Of a DNA stretch of 64,000 bases, positions 23,765-35,421 are shown one piece after another. The stretch is from assembly GCA_039619475.1 (NCBI GenBank), contig CM077115.1:29525083-29589082 (forward strand), read 5' to 3'. The translations under genes were made by a program, and so were the position numbers. The notes beneath the pieces are model-generated. The model searched no databases, had not been told where the DNA came from, and was given only the letters and a program-made list of their open reading frames with translations. The DNA comes from Icerya purchasi. Its lineage: Eukaryota > Arthropoda > Insecta > Hemiptera > Monophlebidae. Every line of letters starts with the position of its first letter. Positions within the stretch are counted from its first letter, which is position 1.

Positions 23765-25105
23765 TAATATTACAATTTCCAATTTCTAAATTTTTTTTAT
23801 ATTTCCCCGCGAGTTTCAATGGTCTGGTTAAGTGTAATTCCAGTCGTCTATCCTCATACATTTTTTTTTTAATCCTGTTGAGTGTTCCTGTTCTACTCTT
23901 CATATTCCTGTAATATTCGGTGACAAGCGCCGTAGAAGGCTTGTAAGGCAGCTCCGGAGCCTAAGGAATCCGAAGACCGGTGTGATGCCCGGTTCACAGG
24001 TGGCTCCCCAATCAAGAGGGATGTTCGTCGTCAGTTCAGATGTGCTGAGTAGGGGGCCCCACCGTTTTTTTTTTTGGAGGGTTCCTCTAGGTAAGCCAAG
24101 TTCATGTCCCTCGAGCGGTCCGATCGGTCGTGATGTTATGCAGAAGGTTGGAATATGTTGGATGTTCGTGACGCCGAGGGGACATTCATTGCGTCCCATG
24201 AAAGAAGATGGTGATCGCACTCAGGGGGTGTCTTTAACGGGGGTCCCAGTCAAGTCCACCATCAGGTCGGGTAGGCCAGGTAGGAGGGAAAGGATCCGTG
24301 TGGGGCGTCGCTGTGGTGCACTACCGGAAAGATGCCGGGTGGCCCAGTTCGTACGTTCCCGCGCCATGTTTTCATCAGGGGGTGTCGTTGGTAGGTTTAA
24401 ATTTCCACTGCATAGGCCAATGAGGGTTTTGTGCGTTGTGCGTGACTGAGTGCCACTTTTTGGGCTATGTGCCAACTTTTATTTGTTGTTTTATTTTGAG
24501 TAGCGCTGCTTTTCGGGCCATGGGCCAATTTTTTTTTTTTTATTTGTCGTTTTGCTTCTGGTGGCTCAGTCGCGTGTACTTTGTGTCAGGGGTGTCTGGG
24601 AATTTTTTTATTTTTTTTCTTTATTATTTGTCCAAATGGAGTACCGGTCTTGTCTGCCGGGCCTCTCTCTCTCTTTGTTAGGAGAACTATTTTATTTTTT
24701 ATTGTGTTCCTCAGTTATTCCCATATTCCTCAAAGGCTATGAACTCGTGGGAAACCATTTCTTGTATTTTTCTTAAATTTTTAATATTTTCAAACCTTTT
24801 CGTAATTTCTTCAACCCTTATTTTTTTGCCTGTTGCAACTCTTATATATTTTTTTTCAACCCTTAATTTTTTACTACCCTTATATAAATTTTTTATTCGA
24901 AATTTTTTTTTTTTGTTTATCTTGTCTTGACTGGATACGGTCTCAGTGGTATACCCATAACTTTATAATGTGCAACGTGCGGTGTATATGAGTGGGTTAG
25001 ATGGTGGAGATCTGTTCGGGACTCCGTAGCTCGGCAACGGGTGGTCCGAATTTTGTCGCTCTTGGGTCACCTGAGTTCTCATCCAAAACTTCTGTTGTTT
25101 TGGAT
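23765..25105. other. probable LTR-element internal or non-coding sequence
   Basis: Lies between two LTR-like termini. A G-rich section (23925-24450) is open in one plus and one minus frame (the minus frame interrupted by one stop at about 24221), but neither translation contains gag, protease, RT or integrase motifs. The openness is probably compositional. 24450-24940 is T-rich. It may be a non-autonomous LTR element body. Confidence 0.35.
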
Positions 25106-25124
25106 GAAAATAAGGGTGGGGCAG
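25106..25124 (+). promoter_or_regulatory. polypurine-tract-like sequence before LTR
   Basis: GAAAATAAGGGTGGGGCAG sits directly against the TG of the LTR at 25125. A purine tract in this position primes plus-strand synthesis in LTR retrotransposons. The single C near its end is tolerated in known tracts. Confidence 0.55.
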
Positions 25125-26024
25125 TGTGACGGATTCGGCCGCCATGACTTTCGATATTTTTCACGCTGTACCGAATTAAAAAATGATAATGATTACTCTT
25201 TTCCAAATTCTAAATTCCTCATTTCTCTGCGTTTTGACAGTTTCTCAGGCCTCTGATTTCTATTTCTCCGGATTCTTCGGGCAGCGTGCAAACTGAGCAT
25301 TCTCCGACCGTAATGCTAGATCGACAAATTTCGTGGGAATTGCCAATGTGCACGGCGCCAATTTGGCGATCCGTGCATATGTGTGTGTTTATTATATGAG
25401 GGTGGTTCGTCCGATGTTTGTCCGATCTGGCGTTGTGTGCGTCGGAGATGCGATTCGAGCTACGTCGAGGCGTGAGAAGTTTTTTTCTTAGAACCCGAAA
25501 AAACCGAAGCAGGGTACCCGCCGTTCCACCGATTTTCAGAATGTTCTAGAAAAATCGGTGGCGTATTCATTTTTATATATATATATATATATTATTATTA
25601 GGCAAAATGGCCGTGCAAAAAAGATCGTGGTCGAATTCTCTGTGAATTCGGGCCGATCAGTTCTCGCGTGCTGCTCGTCGCAGGCAGATCTCGACTGCTT
25701 TGGCCCGTGGGCACGTTCGTTTTTGTATTTTTCAGTTCGAGGCAAAATTTATACTTTTTTTCCACTGCTTTGGCCGCTTAAGGCAAATAGTACCGATTCG
25801 AATATTCGTTGGCGTTTTTCTTTGGTGATCAGTTTATATATGTTCTTTTTTAAATCAAATATAATTCGATTCACTCGTCTTACGAAGAATTTTTTCTTTT
25901 CGTTGCAAGGACACGTTTTCGTGACATCTCCGCCGCGGAGACCTTTCTTTTTTCGTTTAAACCTTAGGAAACCCTAAAGCTCTTTCCGAACGAGCTAACG
26001 GTTACGTTACACCTGAAGTAACGT
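25125..26024 (+). mobile_element. LTR of a retrotransposon (about 900 bp)
   Basis: Starts with TGTGACGG next to a polypurine tract and runs to just before TGGCGCCCGGCGGAAC at 26025, a primer-binding-site-like sequence. A TATA-like run lies near 25574-25592. The 3' third (from 25731) is repeated as the first part of each unit of the 2.69-kb array. The exact 3' edge is uncertain, since a TTACA at about 26006-26010 is an alternative end. No partner LTR with uniform identity is in the window, and the pol genes are missing. Confidence 0.5.
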
Positions 26025-26180
26025 TGGCGCCCGGCGGAACTTTTATTTTCGTTTATTTTTTTTTTTTTTTTACATTTTCTTTTAATATCATCGAAGAAAG
26101 TGGTCAGTTACAAATGTCGCCCAAGAACAGGGAAATAACGAATTAGTCACAAATGTCACCTAAGAACAGGGACCAGTGAA
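26025..26180 (+). other. primer-binding-site-like sequence and leader
   Basis: TGGCGCCCGGCGGAAC begins with the TGG expected opposite a tRNA 3' CCA. Further on, two related words (TGTCGCCCAAGAACAGGGA near 26116 and TGTCACCTAAGAACAGGGA near 26154) resemble lysine-tRNA primer sites. Which of the three was the actual primer site cannot be decided by eye. The block recurs in each array unit. Confidence 0.4.
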
Positions 26181-26375
26181 GAGAGTTAATTCTTAACAAT
26201 ATTTATTATTAATATTTATTATTAATATTTATTATTAAACGAGTAGTGTTAATATGCCTATATGATGGGGGGCTATTACTCGATTTAAAAATCGCTTAAA
26301 TACTCATAATAATTTTCGATTTGATAATAAAATGTGAAAGAGCTTGAAGGTTGTTCACATCGAGAATATCTGAGC

Positions 26376-26892
26376 TCAGTTGCTTGTCATGATGGTGGCT
26401 ATACCTTCCGAGCAGCTTAAAATAATGTGACGGACCGTTAGCGGTGCGTGGCAAATGTCACATATGGGCGGTGGCTGGCCATTCAGCAGATATGAATGTG
26501 TAATTCGTGTATACCCAAGGGGTATATTCTGTTTACAGCTGTTTCCAGCTTTGGCGAGCAAACATTAATTAATGGCCAATCCTCCACGCTTTTCTTTATA
26601 TTTCCAAGTATACTTGGCCGAGCCTGGAACCACTGATTCCACGAGTGTACGATTTCCTGAATGTACCACTGTGCGAAGTCTTCTCCTGAGCATTGCCGGC
26701 AGACAAGTTTGAGTTGGCCCTCTCGCCGCATGATGCACAATATCATGGCCATCTATCCCTCGATGACTATCCAAACGAAAGAGATTCTGGTGCTCCGTTT
26801 ACTTAATTCGATAATGCTAAACAGTATTTGGTCCACCGTCGCCACAGTCGAGTTCATCGCTTCAATGTACTTATTTAAATGCCTCAACTAAC
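26376..26892 (-). pseudogene. LINE RNase H/CCHC fragment, array unit 1
   Basis: Minus-strand remnant of the C-terminal end of an I/LOA-group LINE ORF2. In protein order from about 26890: the second half of RNase H (ISFVWI, frameshift, SHRGIDGHDIVHHAARG), a linker with WYIQEIVHSWNQW, LETAVNRI (frameshift), TRITHSYLLNGQPPPICDIC and the CCHC knuckle CDIC...RHIILSC, then a stop at 26376. The last catalytic RNase H Asp is His here (IVHHAA instead of VD.AA). At least two frameshifts are shared by all four units, so decay predates the amplification. Confidence 0.75.
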
Positions 26893-27066
26893 AAAAATAT
26901 AATCTGTAATTCTGTTTTATATTTCGGCACTTTAATTAATTTAAAAAAGAAAAGGAAAAAAAGGGTTAATTGAACGCTTAGAGTCTACTTTATTAACAAT
27001 AAGATAAATATATATATATATTTTTTAAGAACACTCTAAAAAATCATCAATATTTATAATTTTTGT

Positions 27067-27340
27067 AGGTGAATACATCCTGTTTGTTAAAATGGTATAA
27101 TAAAACAAACTTTAATAACAAACAATATAGAACAATAAATTAGATAAATACCTATTTAGAAACGTTTTCGGGCATAACCCATCATCAGCTAACACTAACT
27201 TAAAGGAAACTTAAAACATACTGAAGTTTCCTTTAAGTTAGTGTTAGCTGATGATGATAGGTTATGCCCGAAAACGTTTCTAAATAGGTATTTATCTAAT
27301 TTATTGTTCTATATTGTTTGTTATTAAAGTTTGTTTTATT
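27067..27340. mobile_element. foldback insertion with 17-bp target duplication, array unit 1
   Basis: ATATTTATAATTTTTGT occurs at 27050-27066 and 27341-27357, exactly flanking a 274-bp insertion. After a 29-nt left segment (AGGTGAATACATCC...), the rest is a long inverted repeat: arms about 27096-27212 and 27224-27340, loop about 11 nt, with one 3-nt indel between arms. Each arm carries CTGATGA followed 12-15 nt later by GAAAACG. In the left arm (read on the minus strand) the spacer GGG-TTATG-CCC forms a stem, recalling the hammerhead-ribozyme core in terminal repeats of Penelope-like elements. A related sequence at 38451-38571 lacks the insertion. Confidence 0.7.
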
Positions 27341-27445
27341 ATATTTATAATTTTTGTTTTTTTTCAGATTTTTGTGTATTTATAATAATCATTTCAGTTC
27401 TAATGGGGGGGGGGGTTAACCCACAAACGCCCCCTCCGACCGTGG

Positions 27446-28422
27446 ACACGGCTTTGAGAATGAACTGTAAATATCATTAAATTATTATTTAAGATTTTTT
27501 ATTACGTAAACTGATTTTTATAACAATAAATTTATAATAATATGTGTACACCCTGAGATATTGAAAGAGAATTAATATTATTTTTTGTGAAGCTAATTTT
27601 AAATTTATATGGCCACGAAAAACATACTTTAAACAAATAATAAGTATCAATAAATAATCTTTTTTTTTTTTTGTTGACCACTAAGTTTGCGAAACTTACA
27701 TAGATAATTACTAGAGGACATAAACGATTTAATAAACTCGCGTTGTCTATATGAAATAATAATTTATTCTAGAAGATAATGCAGAAACTAAACTCAACAA
27801 ATACTCTGTATGAGTTTTGATCAAGTCCGCCATTCATATTGGCGGGGTCTTGGACGCTCAATTCAATAGTTTAATATGTCGTAATAAACACTTTTTTTAA
27901 CAAAATTAAATTTACACGCATTATACTTAAACCACGCCATTTCAAACGGAGTAGGAACAAACGCGCACTGAACAAACACAACAAAAGAATCTATAAATAA
28001 TATCTTACAATGTTGAAAAACATATCGATTTTTTGTAAAAAAAACTTCAATTCGATACTAATTAATGAAAATGGTAACTAGTACAAAGCCTAAAAAAAAG
28101 TATAATTATGTCACTAGTTTGTTCCCGATCCACTCTAGTAGTCTCTGCAACTTGTGCATTTGTCGCGTTGATTCGAGTTGATTCTTCGATAAGACTAACT
28201 TTTTAGGTCGATACACGGTTAGGGGATGTACATAATAACGTTGATTTACATTATCCACTTTTACGCAGGTTATCATCCTACAGCAATCTTTGCAATGTCG
28301 GCTATACTACTAACATTAGCCCGTATATGTTTGCCAACAAAAATGTAATAATAAGTTAAGTGAAAAATTTTTTATATCAAATTTTCACTACTGAATTAAT
28401 TTTTTTTTTTGAGACTATATTT
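27446..28422. other. AT-rich part of array unit, nothing recognised
   Basis: The right-hand ~1 kb of each unit (also 30138-31114, 32835-33811 and 35532-36506) has no supportable frame, terminal repeat or RNA gene. It ends in a T-run and GAGACTATATTTTTCAG at the unit junction. Confidence 0.5.
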
Positions 28423-29067
28423 TTCAGTTCGAGGCAAAATTTATACTTTTTTTCCACTGCTTTGGCCGCTTAAGGCAAATAGTACCGATTCGAATATTCG
28501 TTGGCGTTTTTCTTTGGTGATCAGTTTATATATGTTCTTTTTTAAATCAAATATAATTCGATTCACTCGTCTTACGAAGAATTTTTTCTTTTCGTTGCAA
28601 GGACACGTTTTCGTGACATCTCCGCCGCGGAGACCTTTCTTTTTTCGTTTAAACCTTAGGAAACCCTAAAGCTCTTTCCGAACGAGCTAACGGTTACGTT
28701 ACACCTGAAGTAACGTTGGCGCCCGGCGGAACTTTTATTTTCGTTTATTTTTTTTTTTTTTTTACATTTTCTTTTAATATCATCGAAGAAAGTGGTCAGT
28801 TACAAATGTCGCCCAAGAACAGGGAAATAACGAATTAGTCACAAATGTCACCTAAGAACAGGGACCAGTGAAGAGAGTTAATTCTTAACAATATTTATTA
28901 TTAATATTTATTATTAATATTTATTATTAAACGAGTAGTGTTAATATGCCTATATGATGGGGGGCTATTACTCGATTTAAAAATCGCTTAAATACTCATA
29001 ATAATTTTCGATTTGATAATAAAATGTGAAAGAGCTTGAAGGTTGTTCACATCGAGAATATCTGAGC

Positions 29068-29584
29068 TCAGTTGCTTGTCATGATGGTGGCTATACCTTC
29101 CGAGCAGCTTAAAATAATGTGACGGACCGTTAGCGGTGCGTGGCAAATGTCACATATGGGCGGTGGCTGGCCATTCAGCAGATATGAATGTGTAATTCGT
29201 GTATACCCAAGGGGTATATTCTGTTTACAGCTGTTTCCAGCTTTGGCGAGCAAACATTAATTAATGGCCAATCCTCCACGCTTTTCTTTATATTTCCAAG
29301 TATACTTGGCCGAGCCTGGAACCACTGATTCCACGAGTGTACGATTTCCTGAATGTACCACTGTGCGAAGTCTTCTCCTGAGCATTGCCGGCAGACAAGT
29401 TTGAGTTGGCCCTCTCGCCGCATGATGCACAATATCATGGCCATCTATCCCTCGATGACTATCCAAACGAAAGAGATTCTGGTGCTCCGTTTACTTAATT
29501 CGATAATGCTAAACAGTATTTGGTCCACCGTCGCCACAGTCGAGTTCATCGCTTCAATGTACTTATTTAAATGCCTCAACTAAC
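29068..29584 (-). pseudogene. LINE RNase H/CCHC fragment, array unit 2
   Basis: Copy of the fragment at 26376-26892, offset 2692 bp, with the same frameshifts and no difference seen. Confidence 0.75.
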
Positions 29585-29758
29585 AAAAATATAATCTGTA
29601 ATTCTGTTTTATATTTCGGCACTTTAATTAATTTAAAAAAGAAAAGGAAAAAAAGGGTTAATTGAACGCTTAGAGTCTACTTTATTAACAATAAGATAAA
29701 TATATATATATATTTTTTAAGAACACTCTAAAAAATCATCAATATTTATAATTTTTGT

Positions 29759-30032
29759 AGGTGAATACATCCTGTTTGTTAAAATGGTATAATAAAACAA
29801 ACTTTAATAACAAACAATATAGAACAATAAATTAGATAAATACCTATTTAGAAACGTTTTCGGGCATAACCCATCATCAGCTAACACTAACTTAAAGGAA
29901 ACTTAAAACATACTGAAGTTTCCTTTAAGTTAGTGTTAGCTGATGATGATAGGTTATGCCCGAAAACGTTTCTAAATAGGTATTTATCTAATTTATTGTT
30001 CTATATTGTTTGTTATTAAAGTTTGTTTTATT
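29759..30032. mobile_element. foldback insertion, array unit 2
   Basis: Same structure and flanking 17-bp repeats as in unit 1; no difference seen. Confidence 0.7.
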
Positions 30033-31759
30033 ATATTTATAATTTTTGTTTTTTTTCAGATTTTTGTGTATTTATAATAATCATTTCAGTTCTAATGGGG
30101 GGGGGGGTTAACCCACAAACGCCCCCTCCGACCGTGGACACGGCTTTGAGAATGAACTGTAAATATCATTAAATTATTATTTAAGATTTTTTATTACGTA
30201 AACTGATTTTTATAACAATAAATTTATAATAATATGTGTACACCCTGAGATATTGAAAGAGAATTAATATTATTTTTTGTGAAGCTAATTTTAAATTTAT
30301 ATGGCCACGAAAAACATACTTTAAACAAATAATAAGTATCAATAAATAATCTTTTTTTTTTTTTGTTGACCACTAAGTTTGCGAAACTTACATAGATAAT
30401 TACTAGAGGACATAAACGATTTAATAAACTCGCGTTGTCTATATGAAATAATAATTTATTCTAGAAGATAATGCAGAAACTAAACTCAACAAATACTCTG
30501 TATGAGTTTTGATCAAGTCCGCCATTCATATTGGCGGGGTCTTGGACGCTCAATTCAATAGTTTAATATGTCGTAATAAACACTTTTTTTAACAAAATTA
30601 AATTTACACGCATTATACTTAAACCACGCCATTTCAAACGGAGTAGGAACAAACGCGCACTGAACAAACACAACAAAAGAATCTATAAATAATATCTTAC
30701 AATGTTGAAAAACATATCGATTTTTTGTAAAAAAAACTTCAATTCGATACTAATTAATGAAAATGGTAACTAGTACAAAGCCTAAAAAAAAGTATAATTA
30801 TGTCACTAGTTTGTTCCCGATCCACTCTAGTAGTCTCTGCAACTTGTGCATTTGTCGCGTTGATTCGAGTTGATTCTTCGATAAGACTAACTTTTTAGGT
30901 CGATACACGGTTAGGGGATGTACATAATAACGTTGATTTACATTATCCACTTTTACGCAGGTTATCATCCTACAGCAATCTTTGCAATGTCGGCTATACT
31001 ACTAACATTAGCCCGTATATGTTTGCCAACAAAAATGTAATAATAAGTTAAGTGAAAAATTTTTTATATCAAATTTTCACTACTGAATTAATTTTTTTTT
31101 TTGAGACTATATTTTTCAGTTCGAGGCAAAATTTATACTTTTTTTCCACTGCTTTGGCCGCTTAAGGCAAATAGTACCGATTCGAATATTCGTTGGCGTT
31201 TTTCTTTGGTGATCAGTTTATATATGTTCTTTTTTAAATCAAATATAATTCGATTCACTCGTCTTACGAAGAATTTTTTCTTTTCGTTGCAAGGACACGT
31301 TTTCGTGACATCTCCGCCGCGGAGACCTTTCTTTTTTCGTTTAAACCTTAGGAAACCCTAAAGCTCTTTCCGAACGAGCTAACGGTTACGTTACACCTGA
31401 AGTAACGTTGGCGCCCGGCGGAACTTTTATTTTCGTTTATTTTTTTTTTTTTTTTACATTTTCTTTTAATATCATCGAAGAAAGTGGTCAGTTACAAATG
31501 TCGCCCAAGAACAGGGAAATAACGAATTAGTCACAAATGTCACCTAAGAACAGGGACCAGTGAAGAGAGTTAATTCTTAACAATATTTATTATTAATATT
31601 TATTATTAATATTTATTATTAAACGAGTAGTGTTAATATGCCTATATGATGGGGGGCTATTACTCGATTTAAAAATCGCTTAAATACTCATAATAATTTT
31701 CGATTTGATAATAAAATGTGAAAGAGCTTGAAGGTTGTTCACATCGAGAATATCTGAGC

Positions 31760-32276
31760 TCAGTTGCTTGTCATGATGGTGGCTATACCTTCCGAGCAGC
31801 TTAAAATAATGTGACGGACCGTTAGCGGTGCGTGGCAAATGTCACATATGGGCGGTGGCTGGCCATTCAGCAGATATGAATGTGTAATTCGTGTATACCC
31901 AAGGGGTATATTCTGTTTACAGCTGTTTCCAGCTTTGGCGAGCAAACATTAATTAATGGCCAATCCTCCACGCTTTTCTTTATATTTCCAAGTATACTTG
32001 GCCGAGCCTGGAACCACTGATTCCACGAGTGTACGATTTCCTGAATGTACCACTGTGCGAAGTCTTCTCCTGAGCATTGCCGGCAGACAAGTTTGAGTTG
32101 GCCCTCTCGCCGCATGATGCACAATATCATGGCCATCTATCCCTCGATGACTATCCAAACGAAAGAGATTCTGGTGCTCCGTTTACTTAATTCGATAATG
32201 CTAAACAGTATTTGGTCCACCGTCGCCACAGTCGAGTTCATCGCTTCAATGTACTTATTTAAATGCCTCAACTAAC
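31760..32276 (-). pseudogene. LINE RNase H/CCHC fragment, array unit 3
   Basis: Copy of the fragment at 26376-26892, offset 5384 bp, with the same lesions. Confidence 0.75.
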
Positions 32277-32450
32277 AAAAATATAATCTGTAATTCTGTT
32301 TTATATTTCGGCACTTTAATTAATTTAAAAAAGAAAAGGAAAAAAAGGGTTAATTGAACGCTTAGAGTCTACTTTATTAACAATAAGATAAATATATATA
32401 TATATTTTTTAAGAACACTCTAAAAAATCATCAATATTTATAATTTTTGT

Positions 32451-32724
32451 AGGTGAATACATCCTGTTTGTTAAAATGGTATAATAAAACAAACTTTAAT
32501 AACAAACAATATAGAACAATAAATTAGATAAATACCTATTTAGAAACGTTTTCGGGCATAACCCATCATCAGCTAACACTAACTTAAAGGAAACTTAAAA
32601 CATACTGAAGTTTCCTTTAAGTTAGTGTTAGCTGATGATGATAGGTTATGCCCAAAAACGTTTCTAAATAGGTATTTATCTAATTTATTGTTCTATATTG
32701 TTTGTTATTAAAGTTTGTTTTATT
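32451..32724. mobile_element. foldback insertion, array unit 3 (core changed)
   Basis: As in unit 1, except that at 32654 the G of the right-arm GAAAACG core is A. Confidence 0.7.
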
Positions 32725-34456
32725 ATATTTATAATTTTTGTTTTTTTTCAGATTTTTGTGTATTTATAATAATCATTTCAGTTCTAATGGGGGGGGGGGG
32801 GGGGTTAACCCACAAACGCCCCCTCCGACCGTGGACACGGCTTTGAGAATGAACTGTAAATATCATTAAATTATTATTTAAGATTTTTTATTACATAAAC
32901 TGATTTTTATAACAATAAATTTATAATAATATGTGTACACCCTGAGATATTGAAAGAGAATTAATATTATTTTTTGTGAAGCTAATTTTAAATTTATATG
33001 GCCACGAAAAACATACTTTAAACAAATAATAAGTATCAATAAATAATCTTTTTTTTTTTTTGTTGACCACTAAGTTTGCGAAACTTACATAGATAATTAC
33101 TAGAGGACATAAACGATTTAATAAACTCGCGTTGTCTATATGAAATAATAATTTATTCTAGAAGATAATGCAGAAACTAAACTCAACAAATACTCTGTAT
33201 GAGTTTTGATCAAGTCCGCCATTCATATTGGCGGGGTCTTGGACGCTCAATTCAATAGTTTAATATGTCGTAATAAACACTTTTTTTAACAAAATTAAAT
33301 TTACACGCATTATACTTAAACCACGCCATTTCAAACGGAGTAGGAACAAACGCGCACTGAACAAACACAACAAAAGAATCTATAAATAATATCTTACAAT
33401 GTTGAAAAACATATCGATTTTTTGTAAAAAAAACTTCAATTCGATACTAATTAATGAAAATGGTAACTAGTACAAAGCCTAAAAAAAAGTATAATTATGT
33501 CACTAGTTTGTTCCCGATCCACTCTAGTAGTCTCTGCAACTTGTGCATTTGTCGCGTTGATTCGAGTTGATTCTTCGATAAGACTAACTTTTTAGGTCGA
33601 TACACGGTTAGGGGATGTACATAATAACGTTGATTTACATTATCCACTTTTACGCAGGTTATCATCCTACAGCAATCTTTGCAATGTCGGCTATACTACT
33701 AACATTAGCCCGTATATGTTTGCCAACAAAAATGTAATAATAAGTTAAGTGAAAAATTTTTTATATCAAATTTTCACTACTGAATTAATTTTTTTTTTTG
33801 AGACTATATTTTTCAGTTCGAGGCAAAATTTATACTTTTTTTCCACTGCTTTGGCCGCTTAAGGCAAATAGTACCGATTCGAATATTCGTTGGCGTTTTT
33901 CTTTGGTGATCAGTTTATATATGTTCTTTTTTAAATCAAATATAATTCGATTCACTCGTCTTACGAAGAATTTTTTCTTTTCGTTGCAAGGACACGTTTT
34001 CGTGACATCTCCGCCGCGGAGACCTTTCTTTTTTCGTTTAAACCTTAGGAAACCCTAAAGCTCTTTCCGAACGAGCTAACGGTTATGTTACACCTGAAGT
34101 AACGTTGGCGCCCGGCGGAACTTTTATTTTCGTTTATTTTTTTTTTTTTTTTACATTTTCTTTTAATATCATCGAAGAAAGTGGTCAGTTACAAATGTCG
34201 CCCAAGAACAGGGAAATAACGAATTAGTCACAAATGTCACCTAAGAACAGGGACCAGTGAAGAGAGTTAATTCTTAACAATATTTATTATTAATATTTAT
34301 TATTAATATTTATTATTAAACGAGTAGTGTTAATATGCCTATATGATGGGGGGCTATTACTCGATTTAAAAATCGCTTAAATACTCATAATAATTTTCGA
34401 TTTGATAATAAAATGTGAAAGAGCTTGAAGGTTGTTCACATCGAGAATATCTGAGC

Positions 34457-34973
34457 TCAGTTGCTTGTCATGATGGTGGCTATACCTTCCGAGCAGCTTA
34501 AAATAATGTGACGGACCGTTAGCGGTGCGTGGCAAATGTCACATATGGGCGGTGGCTGGCCATTCAGCAGATATGAATGTGTAATTCGTGTATACCCAAG
34601 GGGTATATTCTGTTTACAGCTGTTTCCAGCTTTGGCGAGCAAACATTAATTAATGGCCAATCCTCCACGCTTTTCTTTATATTTCCAAGTATACTTGGCC
34701 GAGCCTGGAACCACTGATTCCACGAGTGTACGATTTCCTGAATGTACCACTGTGCGAAGTCTTCTCCTGAGCATTGCCGGCAGACAAGTTTGAGTTGGCC
34801 CTCTCGCCGCATGATGCACAATATCATGGCCATCTATCCCTCGATGACTATCCAAACGAAAGAGATTCTGGTGCTCCGTTTACTTAATTCGATAATGCTA
34901 AACAGTATTTGGTCCACCGTCGCCACAGTCGAGTTCATCGCTTCAATGTACTTATTTAAATGCCTCAACTAAC
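34457..34973 (-). pseudogene. LINE RNase H/CCHC fragment, array unit 4
   Basis: Copy of the fragment at 26376-26892, offset 8081 bp, with the same lesions. Confidence 0.75.
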
Positions 34974-35147
34974 AAAAATATAATCTGTAATTCTGTTTTA
35001 TATTTCGGCACTTTAATTAATTTAAAAAAGAAAAGGAAAAAAAGGGTTAATTGAACGCTTAGAGTCTACTTTATTAACAATAAGATAAATATATATATAT
35101 ATTTTTTAAGAACACTCTAAAAAATCATCAATATTTATAATTTTTGT

Positions 35148-35421
35148 AGGTGAATACATCCTGTTTGTTAAAATGGTATAATAAAACAAACTTTAATAAC
35201 AAACAATATAGAACAATAAATTAGATAAATACCTATTTAGAAACGTTTTCGGGCATAACCCATCATCAGCTAACACTAACTTAAAGGAAACTTAAAACAT
35301 ACTGAAGTTTCCTTTAAGTTAGTGTTAGCTGATGATGATAGGTTATGCCCGAAAACGTTTCTAAATAGGTATTTATCTAATTTATTGTTCTATATTGTTT
35401 GTTATTAAAGTTTGTTTTATT
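35148..35421. mobile_element. foldback insertion, array unit 4
   Basis: Same structure and flanking 17-bp repeats as in unit 1. Confidence 0.7.

Noticed and set aside
23982..24449. 155-codon plus frame and an overlapping minus frame interrupted once (24475-23900)
   Set aside because: Both are open in the same G-rich block, which is explained by composition. Neither shows retroviral-type or host domains.
25558..25977. 139-codon frame and its shorter copies in each array unit (86 codons)
   Set aside because: Lies entirely inside the LTR and its duplicated tail. No recognisable domain.
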